Assembly (NCBI GenBank): GCA_947302205.1
Contig: CAMYVD010000005.1
Coordinates: 1 to 64,000, forward strand
DNA from: an uncultured Bacteroidales bacterium
GTDB lineage: Bacteria; Bacteroidota; Bacteroidia; Bacteroidales; F082
Reading direction: 5' to 3'
DNA: 64,000 nucleotides
Shown here: piece by piece, positions 28,472 to 38,423 of the stretch
Position numbering within the stretch: the stretch's first letter is position 1
Layout: every line of letters starts with the position of its first letter
Notes under the pieces: generated by a model
Databases searched by the model: none
What the model saw: only the letters and a program-made list of their open reading frames with translations
Told to the model about the DNA's origin: nothing
Made by a program: the position numbers and the translations under genes

Positions 28472-28495
28472 AAAAGTAACCCATCAATTACTTTT
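28472..28495. promoter_or_regulatory. Candidate operator: inverted repeat AAAAGTAA-N8-TTACTTTT
   Basis: Perfect 8-bp arms, 8-nt spacer, 12 bp upstream of the HTH start. Confidence 0.5.
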
Positions 28496-28584
28496 TTTCC
28501 CGCCAAATACCCAAACACGGAGTGTAACATTTCAACTTTTTTGCTACATATAAAAAGAAAGCGGGGTATCTTCTGCTGCTTATT

Positions 28585-28709
28585 GTTGCTTTAGGTCCTA
28601 GGAAAACCTCTTTCATAAAATGCAGCCAGGTACCCACGCTTGGTACGTGGGCATCTGCCTCTGCATTGTTTTTGATGAAAGTTGTTGAATTTCCTAGGTT
28701 CAAAGCAAC
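28585..28709. repeat. Large imperfect inverted repeat/hairpin with apical CCCACG-N7-CGTGGG
   Basis: gttgcttt...cctaggaaa...ctttcat...atgcag mirrored by ctgcat...atgaaag...tttcctagg...aaagcaac. Confidence 0.7.
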
Positions 28710-28877
28710 CAAAAACAAGCTGGCAAACGCCTTCTTCTCAATATGTCTTCATTGCCCATAAAGGCCACAAAAGCCTGATAGGATAAATGAGATACAAAAT
28801 AAAGGATTTATTTTGAAAAAAGCAAAGTTTTCTTTCTTTTTTTATGCTGGGAAAATCAAACAGCTTGTTTTTCAAGA

Positions 28878-30764
28878 TTAAAAAGCCCTACGCCAAGTAC
28901 AACCACTCTTCCATTCGGAACAGCCGTATGCGGTCTTGCCTTTGATGATATGGCCCTTGCCGCATAATGGGCAAGGCTTCCCGATGATGGAATCGGGATT
29001 CATCACCGTGGCGACAATCTCCGTCACCATCTGCTTCAACTCATCAAGAAACTGCTGGGTATCGTATTTGCGCTGCTCAATCTCCCGGAGTTTCTTCTCC
29101 CAGATGCCAGTTAGTTCAGCGCTCTTCAGCAAGTCCTCATGGATCAAACCAATGAGCTCGATGCCTGTGGGCGTCGGCTCCAAACTCTTGCGAACCTTAC
29201 GGATATAGTTGCGTTTGAAAAGGGTCTCGATGATGGCGGCACGAGTGGACGGACGGCCAATGCCGTTTTCTTTCATCACCTCACGAAGCGATTCATCATC
29301 CACAAGCTTACCCGCCGTTTCCATAGCCCGGAGCAAAGTAGCCTCGGTGTAAGGCTTCGGCGGCGTGGTCCATTTTTCAATTAATTGCGGCTTGTGAGGA
29401 CCCTGCTCGCCTTTCTCAAAGATAGGCAGCGTTTTTTCCTCATCCTCCTGCCCTTCCTTCTTCTCCTCGTCCCGCTTCACCGGCTTGATGACGACTCGCC
29501 AACCCGGCTCAAGGATCTGCTTGCCCGAGGTCTTGAACTCCACCTCCTCCACCTTGCCCAGAACAGTAGTCGTGGCAAACTCGCAATCAGGATAAAACAC
29601 AGCGATGAAATGGCGACAAACCTCGTCATACACCTGACTCTCAGCCATGGACAAGCCTTGTGGCACCACACCCGTAGGAATAATGGCATGGTGGTCGGTG
29701 ACCTTGCTATTGTCAAACACCTTCTTGCTCTTGGGCAGCTTTTTGCCAGCCAAAGGTGCCGTCAGTTCAGAATAATTTGTAAGTTTAGCTAATATATCAG
29801 GACATTTCGGATAAATATCATCACTCAAATACGTGGTATCCACACGTGGATAGGTGGTGTATTTCTTTTCGTAAAGGCTCTGGATGGTTTGTAACGTCTG
29901 CTCAGCCGACATGTTATACTTCTTGTTACACTCCACCTGAAGCGAAGTCAAGTCATACAGTTTTGGCGGCGCCTCCTTGCCTTTCTTGGTATCGATATTC
30001 GTTACCGTAAATTCCTTCCCTTCCACGCTTTGAAGGTCTTTCTGGCCATCTTCCATGGAACCGTATTTGCCCTTGGTGGCCGTAAAAGTCGTGTCGCGAT
30101 ACACCGTCGAAAGCACCCAGTAAGCCTCGGGCTTGAAGTTCTGGATCTCCTGATAGCGTTTCACGATCAACGCCAAAGTGGGCGTCTGCACACGGCCGAT
30201 CGACAGCACTTGTCGGTTCTGGCCATACTTCAAGGTATAGAGCCTGGTGGCATTCATGCCCAACAGCCAATCGCCAATGGCTCTCGACAAGCCCGCTTCA
30301 TACAAGGACTGGTATTCCGATTGATCCTTCAAAGTCTTGAAACCTTCACGGATGGATTCTTCGGTCAACGACGAGATCCAAAGGCGCTTCACGGGACACT
30401 TCACCAAAGCCTTCTGCATCACCCAACGCTGGATGAGCTCTCCCTCCTGGCCGGCATCACCGCAGTTCACAATGCTATCAGCCTTCTGAAACAACGATTC
30501 AATGACCTTAAACTGCTTCTCCACGCCCTTGTCGGCGATCAGCTTGATGCCAAACCGCTGAGGAATCATCGGCAAACGGGTCAACGCCCAAGCCTTCCAC
30601 TGATCCGTGTAATCCTGCGGTTCCTTCAAGGTGCAAAGATGTCCGAACGTCCAAGTCACCTGGTAGCCATTGCCTTCCATATAGCCATCATGGGCCTGGT
30701 TGGCACCCAGCACCTTCGCGATGTCACGCGCTACACTCGGCTTTTCGGCGATACATACGATCAT
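28878..30764 (-). CDS. topB: DNA topoisomerase III
   Basis: MIVCIAEKPSVARDIAKVLGA; GDAGQEGELI; SIGRVQTPTL; start at 30764 overlaps upstream stop as ATGA. Confidence 0.93.
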   Translation of the reverse strand: MIVCIAEKPSVARDIAKVLGANQAHDGYMEGNGYQVTWTFGHLCTLKEPQDYTDQWKAWALTRLPMIPQRFGIKLIADKGVEKQFKVIESLFQKADSIVNCGDAGQEGELIQRWVMQKALVKCPVKRLWISSLTEESIREGFKTLKDQSEYQSLYEAGLSRAIGDWLLGMNATRLYTLKYGQNRQVLSIGRVQTPTLALIVKRYQEIQNFKPEAYWVLSTVYRDTTFTATKGKYGSMEDGQKDLQSVEGKEFTVTNIDTKKGKEAPPKLYDLTSLQVECNKKYNMSAEQTLQTIQSLYEKKYTTYPRVDTTYLSDDIYPKCPDILAKLTNYSELTAPLAGKKLPKSKKVFDNSKVTDHHAIIPTGVVPQGLSMAESQVYDEVCRHFIAVFYPDCEFATTTVLGKVEEVEFKTSGKQILEPGWRVVIKPVKRDEEKKEGQEDEEKTLPIFEKGEQGPHKPQLIEKWTTPPKPYTEATLLRAMETAGKLVDDESLREVMKENGIGRPSTRAAIIETLFKRNYIRKVRKSLEPTPTGIELIGLIHEDLLKSAELTGIWEKKLREIEQRKYDTQQFLDELKQMVTEIVATVMNPDSIIGKPCPLCGKGHIIKGKTAYGCSEWKSGCTWRRAF

Positions 30765-33022
30765 TGTCTCATCAATATCTCGGCTTTGTCCTTTTGGGCG
30801 ACGAACCAAACGAGATCGTTAGGCTGGAAGGTGATGCGAGCCGAGGGGTTCAAGATAAACTGTCCGTCGCGCTCAATGGCAATCACCATGGTATCGAACC
30901 TGTCGGCAAGGCCAGAGTCCATCAAAGCCACATCTACAAAAGGACTATCAGGCTTCACCTCCACCTTAAAGAGATCCACCTCACTGTCCTCATGCTCTTG
31001 GATCAGCTGCTCGTCAAAGACCTCAATCTTGCCTTGAAGCAGGCGCAAATGATCCTCGTGACCCACAAAGGTAAGTTTGTCGAACGGGAACATCTGGAAA
31101 TCAGACTTGGGTAGCTCAAACAACTGCTTGCCACGTTCCACACTCACCACGCTCACGTTATAGTTGTCACGGAAATCCGTGTCTTTGATCAACTTACCGG
31201 AATAAGCGCTGTCAGGGCTCAACGTCATCTTCTGCAAATGGCAGTTCTCCTGCAAGATTTCAGGAATGGCGAACACCTGCGACTGTTGACGCTTGTTGAG
31301 ATTATCCATGAACCGTTCCTCAATGCGCTTGTAGAATCGCATGGCGGGACTGAGCACGCGCAGCATGATGGCATAGATCAAGCCGAAGCCGACATTGATG
31401 AAGCGGAACCATGGCGACCCTATATGCAGAATGCTCCAGAAAGGTTCGTTCAGGAAATGACGGATCACGCTGCACGCCGTCACCCAAACGATGATGAAAC
31501 GGATAATGAACACGATGAGAATGAGCGTCCTGTTGAACTTGCTGGCTTCCATCAACTTCTTGGTGGTATTGGCCAACGTGTGCTTGAAACCCATTGCCCA
31601 AAGGAAAGGCGAAAGCAAAATCAGGCAAAACGCCGTGCTGATGGCCGAATTCCAAGGCACCGGCACATAACGCATGATGAAGGAGCTCAAGAAGAAACTG
31701 ATCAGCATCACCGCTATGATGATGGCCAGATAGATGACGATATTCTTGAATTGTCGGGTGACAAAACTGACCATATTCACCTTCTTGCCGCTTCTGACCT
31801 TAAGACCCAAATCGCTGTTCTCCAGCTTGTTGATCCATCGTTTGGGAAAGCTACGGGTCACCCAATCGTAGGTAGGAACGGCTGCCTTGATCGCATACGG
31901 TGTGATGAAGGTGGTGATGATGGACACTGAAACGATGATCGGATACAGGAACTCGTTGATCACGCCATAGCTGAGGCCCAAGGTGGCGATGATAAAGGAA
32001 AATTCACCAATCTGGCAGAAGCAGAAACCGCCCTGCATGGCCTGTTTTAAGCCTAATCCGGCCAGAATGCGTCCGGCCACATTGCTCAAAGGCTTGAAGA
32101 TGAGCAGCACGATGGTTACCACAAGGATTTGCCACCAGTAATCCACCAAGATTTGAGGATCGACCAACATACCTACCGACACGAAGAAAATGGCACCGAA
32201 GAGGTTCTTGATGGGGGCGGTAAGCTTGTGTATCATCTCGGCTTCAAGGGTCTCAGCAAGGATGGATCCCATGATGAAGGCGCCCAAAGCGGACGAGAAA
32301 CCCGCCAAGTTGGCCAGCACGACCATCATGAAGCATAGACCAACGGAAAACACTGTCAGGGTCTCTTCCGACATGAATTTTCGAGCCCAACGCAACACTG
32401 TAGGTACGATGAAGATGCCGCCCAAGAACCATACCACCAAGAAGAATCCCAACTTCACCATACTGGTCACCAATTGCATGCCGTCGAAGGTCTTACTGAC
32501 AGCCAGAGTAGAAAGAATCACCATCAACAGCACCGCCTCCAGATCCTCCACCACAAGCTCTCCGATGACGTTGCCGCTAAACTTCTCGCGATACAGCTTC
32601 ATATCCTCGAAAGCCTTGGCGATGATGGTTGTTGACGAGATGGACAACATGGCGCCAAGGAAGATGCACTCCATTTGCGACCAGCCCAGTATCTTACCCA
32701 ACAGGAATCCCACTAAACACATGGTCACCAGCTCGGTCAAGGCGGTGATGCCCACCGTCCCTCCTACTTTTTTCAGCTTCTTGAAACTGAATTCCAGCCC
32801 AATACCGAACAGCATGAACACCATGCCAATCTCGCTCCATGTCTCCACGCTGGTGTGATCCTTGACCACAGGGAACCATTCGAAGTTAGGGCCAATCAAG
32901 AAACCGGCGATGATGTAACCCAATACCACAGGCTGTTTCAGCCATTTGAAAATCACGGTGGTAACACCAGCGGTAACGAGTATTAGAGCAAGATCGGAAA
33001 ATAACGCGGGTAGGGATTCCAT
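30761..33022 (-). CDS. CPA2-family cation:proton antiporter with C-terminal TrkA-C-like domains
   Basis: KWLKQPVVLGYIIAGFLIGP, IGLEFSFKKL, VVEDLEAVLL; regulatory C-terminus. Confidence 0.88.
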   Translation of the reverse strand: MESLPALFSDLALILVTAGVTTVIFKWLKQPVVLGYIIAGFLIGPNFEWFPVVKDHTSVETWSEIGMVFMLFGIGLEFSFKKLKKVGGTVGITALTELVTMCLVGFLLGKILGWSQMECIFLGAMLSISSTTIIAKAFEDMKLYREKFSGNVIGELVVEDLEAVLLMVILSTLAVSKTFDGMQLVTSMVKLGFFLVVWFLGGIFIVPTVLRWARKFMSEETLTVFSVGLCFMMVVLANLAGFSSALGAFIMGSILAETLEAEMIHKLTAPIKNLFGAIFFVSVGMLVDPQILVDYWWQILVVTIVLLIFKPLSNVAGRILAGLGLKQAMQGGFCFCQIGEFSFIIATLGLSYGVINEFLYPIIVSVSIITTFITPYAIKAAVPTYDWVTRSFPKRWINKLENSDLGLKVRSGKKVNMVSFVTRQFKNIVIYLAIIIAVMLISFFLSSFIMRYVPVPWNSAISTAFCLILLSPFLWAMGFKHTLANTTKKLMEASKFNRTLILIVFIIRFIIVWVTACSVIRHFLNEPFWSILHIGSPWFRFINVGFGLIYAIMLRVLSPAMRFYKRIEERFMDNLNKRQQSQVFAIPEILQENCHLQKMTLSPDSAYSGKLIKDTDFRDNYNVSVVSVERGKQLFELPKSDFQMFPFDKLTFVGHEDHLRLLQGKIEVFDEQLIQEHEDSEVDLFKVEVKPDSPFVDVALMDSGLADRFDTMVIAIERDGQFILNPSARITFQPNDLVWFVAQKDKAEILMRQ

Positions 33023-33043
33023 AGTTTAAGGGGTTAAGATTTA

Positions 33044-35323
33044 TTATTCATTTACATAGGCTTCCTTCAACAATTCTTCAGCTTTTGCCTCAGTGGCCAC
33101 AAACCACACCGTATCGCCTTTCTGGAACACTACTGACGGTGGTGGATTCAGGATAAATTCGTCATTGCGCTCAACGGCAATCACCAAGGCGTTATAGCGG
33201 TTGCGGAGATCGGTGTCGTGTAACGAAACGCCAAGATAGTTGCTTCCCTCGCTCACCACTGAATAGTGGATTTCCATCTCACTTACAGGACGTTCTCTCA
33301 CAAGCACTTCATCCTCCACTTCCACAAAAGGTCTCAGTTTACCCAATTCTTCCTCAGTGCCCAGGAATGTGATGATATCAGACGGGAACAGCACAAAATC
33401 GCGCCTTGGCAGGTCATAAAACTCATCAGCACGCTCCACACAAACCACGGTGATGTTGTATGCGGAATAGAAGTCGCAATGACGAATGCTCTTACCAATA
33501 TAGTCGCTTTTAGGGCTCACCCTCATTTTCTCCATCGTGAAGTTGTCTTGCAGCACCGTGGGCAATATGAACGAGTGCTGAGCCTGACGCTTGTTGAAGT
33601 TATCGAGAAAACGAGCCTCGATGCGCTCATACCATTTCATGGCTGGACTGATGCCTCGCATCAAAAGCATATATGCCAATGCAGCGACAGTTGCCATGAT
33701 GATCGAGTTCATTTGAATTCCGACGGACTGCCAAAATACATCGCTCAAGTAGTGACGGATCACCAAAAAAGCGAAGAACCATGCCATCAGAAAACGGAGG
33801 ATATAGACAAATCTGACGATTCGACGGCTTCTTTCCTTTTTCATGATACTATCGATCGTGTCCCGTTCCAATTCGCGCTTATAGCCAAGGGCCCAGATCA
33901 GCGGCGATATCACCACCAGCGTGACGGCCAAGGAGATCAATACCGTGATGGACATTGGTATACTCGTATGACCAATCAACAAGGAGAGCAAGGAGAAACA
34001 AATGAGCATCAAGGCAAAAACAAGGAACGAATAAATGACAATGCTTTTAAAATGTCCGATAATAAACGATCTGAAAGTCACCCATTTACCGTTCTTTTTC
34101 TTGATTTTTTTATCTTTGTTCTCCAAGTATTCCACAAATCTGCCAGGGGCTTTGCTCTCGATCCAGTGATACAACGGGTCGCCGCCTTTAATCAAATAAG
34201 GAGTAAGGAAGGTGGTGATGATAGACACCGAAACGATGATGGGATACAAGAACTCGTCAATGACGCCAAAGCTGATACCCACCGTGGCGATGATGAATGA
34301 GAACTCTCCGATTTGACCGAAACACATGCCTGCACGGACCGAGTTACGCAAGTTGTCGCCCGAGAACAACATGCCAATGCCAGAGCTCAACGACTTGAGC
34401 ACGACCACCACTATGGTGATGACCAAGACCTGCCACCAATATTGCACCAGGATAATCGGGTTGACCATCATACCTACTGAAACGAAGAACAGGGCTCCAA
34501 ACAGGTTTTTGATGGGTGTGGTGAGTTTATGGATCATCTCAGCCTCAAGAGTCTCAGCCAAGATGGAACCCATAATGAATGCGCCAAGAGCTGAGGAGAA
34601 ACCTGCTTTGTTGGCCAACCATACCATAGAGAAGCATAGGCCTACGGCAAACACGGTCAAGGTCTCTTCCGACATAAACTTACGTGTCCATTTCAAGATG
34701 GTCGGGATGATAAACACGCCACCCACATACCATACCAGCAGGAAGAACACCAGTTTGATCACGCTATACAGCAGTTCACTACCATTCAGGGTGGTACTGA
34801 CCGCCAGGGTTGACAGAATCACCATCATCAAGATGGCAGCCAAATCCTCGACCACCAGCACACCGATGACGCTACCGGTGAACTTCTCCCCTTTCATCTT
34901 CAAGTCTTCGAAAGCCTTGGCGATAATGGTCGTTGACGACATGGAGAGCATGGCTCCAAGGAAGATGCAATCCATCTGCGACCAGCCTAACAGCTTACCC
35001 AACAGGAATCCGATGACGCACATGGACACCAACTCCGTCAGTGCGGTGATGCCCACCGTACCTGCTTGTTTCTTCAGCTTTTTGAAACTGAACTCCAATC
35101 CGATGGCAAACAGCAGGAACACCATACCAATCTCACTCCAGGTCTCCACGCTCTCATGATCACCGACCACAGGGAACCATGGAAAATAAGGTCCAATCAA
35201 TATACCTGCGATGATATAGCCTAAAACGAGCGGTTGTTTCAACCACTTAAAAATAACCGTAGTGATACCGGCGGTAACAAGTATTAATGCGAGATCGGAG
35301 AATAATGCTGGTAACGATTCCAT
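33044..35323 (-). CDS. CPA2-family cation:proton antiporter, tandem paralogue
   Basis: Close similarity to 30761..33022 along its length; VVEDLAAILM. Confidence 0.88.
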   Translation of the reverse strand: MESLPALFSDLALILVTAGITTVIFKWLKQPLVLGYIIAGILIGPYFPWFPVVGDHESVETWSEIGMVFLLFAIGLEFSFKKLKKQAGTVGITALTELVSMCVIGFLLGKLLGWSQMDCIFLGAMLSMSSTTIIAKAFEDLKMKGEKFTGSVIGVLVVEDLAAILMMVILSTLAVSTTLNGSELLYSVIKLVFFLLVWYVGGVFIIPTILKWTRKFMSEETLTVFAVGLCFSMVWLANKAGFSSALGAFIMGSILAETLEAEMIHKLTTPIKNLFGALFFVSVGMMVNPIILVQYWWQVLVITIVVVVLKSLSSGIGMLFSGDNLRNSVRAGMCFGQIGEFSFIIATVGISFGVIDEFLYPIIVSVSIITTFLTPYLIKGGDPLYHWIESKAPGRFVEYLENKDKKIKKKNGKWVTFRSFIIGHFKSIVIYSFLVFALMLICFSLLSLLIGHTSIPMSITVLISLAVTLVVISPLIWALGYKRELERDTIDSIMKKERSRRIVRFVYILRFLMAWFFAFLVIRHYLSDVFWQSVGIQMNSIIMATVAALAYMLLMRGISPAMKWYERIEARFLDNFNKRQAQHSFILPTVLQDNFTMEKMRVSPKSDYIGKSIRHCDFYSAYNITVVCVERADEFYDLPRRDFVLFPSDIITFLGTEEELGKLRPFVEVEDEVLVRERPVSEMEIHYSVVSEGSNYLGVSLHDTDLRNRYNALVIAVERNDEFILNPPPSVVFQKGDTVWFVATEAKAEELLKEAYVNE

Positions 35324-35334
35324 AAAAGGTGAGA

Positions 35335-35396
35335 GTTCAAAGGTGAGAGGTGATAGGTGAAAAATGAGAGGTGAAAGGAAAACCTCTCACCTCTCA
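35335..35396. repeat. Degenerate (G)AGAGGTGA repeats ending in hairpin GAGAGGTGA-N12-TCACCTCTC
   Basis: Read directly; hairpin arms 35366-35374 and 35387-35395. Confidence 0.7.
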
Positions 35397-35415
35397 ATTC
35401 TAACTTCTAAACTAA

Positions 35416-37623
35416 TTAGAGCAGGTGGCAGGTGATGGTCAAACCAGCCATCACGATGGATACCATGCTCATCAGCTTGATGAGGATGTTCAGTGAAGGA
35501 CCTGACGTATCTTTGAATGGGTCACCGACGGTGTCGCCAACGACGGTTGCCTTGTGGTTGTCAGAGCCCTTGCCGCCGAAGTTGCCTTCCTCGACATACT
35601 TCTTGGCATTGTCCCAAGCACCGCCTGAGTTAGCCATGAACACAGCCATCACGAAGCCAGTGGCAAGACCACCGATCAACAGACCGAGGACGCCAGGAAC
35701 ACCGAGGATAACACCGGTGAGGATCGGGACAACGATAGCGAGGATGGAAGGAACCAGCATTTCTTGTTGAGCACCCTTGGTGGAGATGGCCACGCAGCGC
35801 TCGTAGTCAGGTTCAGCCTTGCCTTCAAGGATACCCTTGATGGTGCTGAACTGACGGCGAACTTCTTCAACCATCTTCTGGGCAGCGCGACCCACAGCAT
35901 TCATGGTCATGCCGCAGAACACAAAGGCCATCATGGCACCGATGAACACACCGACGAGAACGACAGGATTCATCAGGTTGACGTTGTAAGCTTCCATGAA
36001 GTCGATTAACGAAGCCTTGGCGGCTTCAACGCCATTCGGCAGGTCTTGACCCACACGGACCAAAGCGATCTTGATTTCCTCAACGTATGAAGCCAACAGG
36101 GCGAGAGCGGTCAGAGCGGCAGAACCGATGGCGAAGCCCTTACCAGTGGCAGCAGTGGTGTTGCCAAGAGCATCGAGGGCATCGGTGCGTTTACGAACCT
36201 CAGGATCGAGGCCACTCATCTCAGCGTTACCGCCAGCGTTGTCGGCGATGGGGCCGTAAGCGTCGGTAGCCAAGGTGATACCCAAAGTGGAAAGCATACC
36301 CACAGCGGCGATGCCGATGCCATACAGACCCATGGAGAGGTTCTGTGCGTTGAACTGCAGGCTGAAGCCATTGGCGCAGAGGTAAGCCAGGATGATGGCG
36401 CAACCCACGGTGACCACCGGAATAGCGGTGGAGAGCATACCCAGGCCCAGACCGGAGATGATCACGGTAGCGGGACCCGTCTTGGAGCTTTCAGCCACCT
36501 TCTGGGTGGGCTTGTAGCTCTGTGAAGTGTAGTATTCAGTAGCCTTGCCGATGATAACGCCAGCCAGCAGACCGACGACGACTGACAAGGAGACTTGCCA
36601 CCATTGGTTGGTGTCAGTGCCAAACAACCAGGCGAAGATGCCGAAGGTAGCAATAGCGATCAACACAGCGGCGGTGTTGGTTCCACGAGCGAGGGCACCC
36701 AGCAATTCCTTCATGCCGGCGTTCTCTTTGGTGCGAACCAAGAAGATACCTATTAAAGAAAGGAGCACACCCACGGCAGCGATGAACATCGGGGCGAGCA
36801 CAGCCTTCATCTGCAAGCCTTCAACGGCTGAAGTAGCGAAAGCGGAAGCACCCAGAGCCATCGTAGCCAGGATGGAACCAGCGTAGGATTCATAAAGGTC
36901 AGCGCCCATGCCAGCCACGTCACCGACGTTGTCACCAACGTTATCAGCGATGGTAGCGGGGTTACGCGGGTCATCCTCAGGAATGTTGAACTCGGTCTTA
37001 CCGACGAGGTCAGCGCCGACATCAGCGGCCTTGGTGTAGATACCGCCACCCACACGGGCAAACAAAGCCTGAGTGGAAGCACCCATACCGAAGGTCAGCA
37101 TGGTGGTGGTGATCGTCACGAGGTCAGCCTCAGCGCCCACCAAAGCGAGCAACTTGGTGCCTTTCAACACGAGGAACCAAACGGAGACATCGAGCAGGGC
37201 AAGACCCACAACCACAAGACCCATCACAGCACCTGAACGGAAAGCGACCTTAAGACCGCTGTTCAGGGAACGACGAGCTGCATTGGCTGTACGAGCCGAG
37301 GCGTAAGTGGCGGTCTTCATGCCGAAGAAGCCAGCCAAGCCCGAGAAGAAACCACCCGTCAGGAACGCGAACCAAACGATACCGTTCTGCAAATGGAACA
37401 GGCTCATGACAAAAAACACGATTGCCAACACGACAAAGACGATGATGACCACCTTGTACTGTTGTTTCAGGTAGGCCATAGCGCCCTTGCGGACGTGAGC
37501 TGCAATCTTTTTCATTAAATCAGTGCCTTCATCTTCTTTCATCATCGATCTGTAGAAGAAGAAAGCGAATGCCAGCGCCAAAATGGAGGCGGCCAACACC
37601 CAATAAACGACTGAAAGACTCAT
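35416..37623 (-). CDS. hppA: Membrane-bound proton/sodium-translocating pyrophosphatase
   Basis: GGGIYTKAADVGADLVGKTE, DDPRNPATIADNVGDNVGD, GDTVGDPFKDTSGPSLNILIKL. Confidence 0.96.
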   Translation of the reverse strand: MSLSVVYWVLAASILALAFAFFFYRSMMKEDEGTDLMKKIAAHVRKGAMAYLKQQYKVVIIVFVVLAIVFFVMSLFHLQNGIVWFAFLTGGFFSGLAGFFGMKTATYASARTANAARRSLNSGLKVAFRSGAVMGLVVVGLALLDVSVWFLVLKGTKLLALVGAEADLVTITTTMLTFGMGASTQALFARVGGGIYTKAADVGADLVGKTEFNIPEDDPRNPATIADNVGDNVGDVAGMGADLYESYAGSILATMALGASAFATSAVEGLQMKAVLAPMFIAAVGVLLSLIGIFLVRTKENAGMKELLGALARGTNTAAVLIAIATFGIFAWLFGTDTNQWWQVSLSVVVGLLAGVIIGKATEYYTSQSYKPTQKVAESSKTGPATVIISGLGLGMLSTAIPVVTVGCAIILAYLCANGFSLQFNAQNLSMGLYGIGIAAVGMLSTLGITLATDAYGPIADNAGGNAEMSGLDPEVRKRTDALDALGNTTAATGKGFAIGSAALTALALLASYVEEIKIALVRVGQDLPNGVEAAKASLIDFMEAYNVNLMNPVVLVGVFIGAMMAFVFCGMTMNAVGRAAQKMVEEVRRQFSTIKGILEGKAEPDYERCVAISTKGAQQEMLVPSILAIVVPILTGVILGVPGVLGLLIGGLATGFVMAVFMANSGGAWDNAKKYVEEGNFGGKGSDNHKATVVGDTVGDPFKDTSGPSLNILIKLMSMVSIVMAGLTITCHLL

Positions 37624-37678
37624 AAAATAGATATTTAAAGATTTATCAAAATTTCAAAATTCTATCTATAAAAGCAGA

Positions 37679-37686
37679 CAAAATTA
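37679..37686 (-). promoter_or_regulatory. Candidate -7 box TAATTTTG for hppA
   Basis: Matches TAnnTTTG about 56 bp upstream of the start. Confidence 0.45.
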
Positions 37687-37768
37687 GGAACAAATCGGCA
37701 AAACAAAAAACATTTTTCAAAAAAAATGTCCCCGATGGATTTTTCTTTTTGAAATGAAGATTTTTTTC

Positions 37769-37776
37769 TATTTTTG
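37769..37776 (+). promoter_or_regulatory. Candidate -7 box TATTTTTG, with TTTG at 37748-37751
   Basis: TAnnTTTG with an upstream TTTG 17 bp away; precedes the DUF151 gene. Confidence 0.5.
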
Positions 37777-37821
37777 TCTTTTGAAGGGAAATAGGTCTTT
37801 ACCACACCTATTGTTTTGACT

Positions 37822-38409
37822 ATGAACAAGATTCAATTGGAAATCAAAGAGCTTTTGTATAGCCAGTCCTCCAGCGGGGCATACGTGCTGATTTTGGGCG
37901 ACAAGCATTCCATGCGCCGTTTGCCCATCGTCATTGGCAGCAACGAGGCTCAATCCATCGCCATGGGGCTGGAAGGCGAGCCGAATTCACGGCCACTCAC
38001 CCACGACCTCTTCAAGAAATTTGCCGAGCAATATGGCATTGAGCTGATCGAAGTGGTCATCACACGTTTCCTTGAAGGAGTGTTCTACGCCATGCTCATC
38101 TGCAGGCAAGGCGACGACATCACCATGATCGACTCGAGACCTTCCGACGCCATCGCGTTGGCCGTCAGGTTTCGCTGTCCCATCTCGGCATACGAGAATG
38201 TGATGAATGACGCCGGCATTGAGATGGACGACGTGAAGGATATGGATGCGACATCCGAACCGGAGATGCCAGAGGAACCCGAAGAGCCGACCGACACCCT
38301 AGACAACCTGACCGTTGAACAGCTTCAGAAGCTGCTTCAGATGGCCATCGACGAGGAGAACTATGAGAAAGCCGCTCAACTCCGTGATCTTATCAATAGC
38401 AAATCATAA
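37822..38409 (+). CDS. DUF151 bifunctional nuclease-family protein with C-terminal UvrB/UvrC motif
   Basis: RRLPIVIGSNEAQSIAMGLEG, RPSDAIALAVR; C-terminal LLQMAIDEENYEKAAQLRDLI. Confidence 0.88.
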   Translation: MNKIQLEIKELLYSQSSSGAYVLILGDKHSMRRLPIVIGSNEAQSIAMGLEGEPNSRPLTHDLFKKFAEQYGIELIEVVITRFLEGVFYAMLICRQGDDITMIDSRPSDAIALAVRFRCPISAYENVMNDAGIEMDDVKDMDATSEPEMPEEPEEPTDTLDNLTVEQLQKLLQMAIDEENYEKAAQLRDLINSKS

Positions 38410-38423
38410 AAATATTCTAGAAT

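Noticed and set aside
28488-28718. 76-aa minus-strand ORF (MFLVALNLGNSTTFIKN...)
   Set aside because: Overlaps the fold-back element almost entirely; likely an incidental reading frame through an inverted repeat.
33266-35159. Long plus-strand ORFs antisense to the CPA2 antiporter gene
   Set aside because: His/Asp- or Met/Pro/Thr-rich antisense translations without domain signatures.
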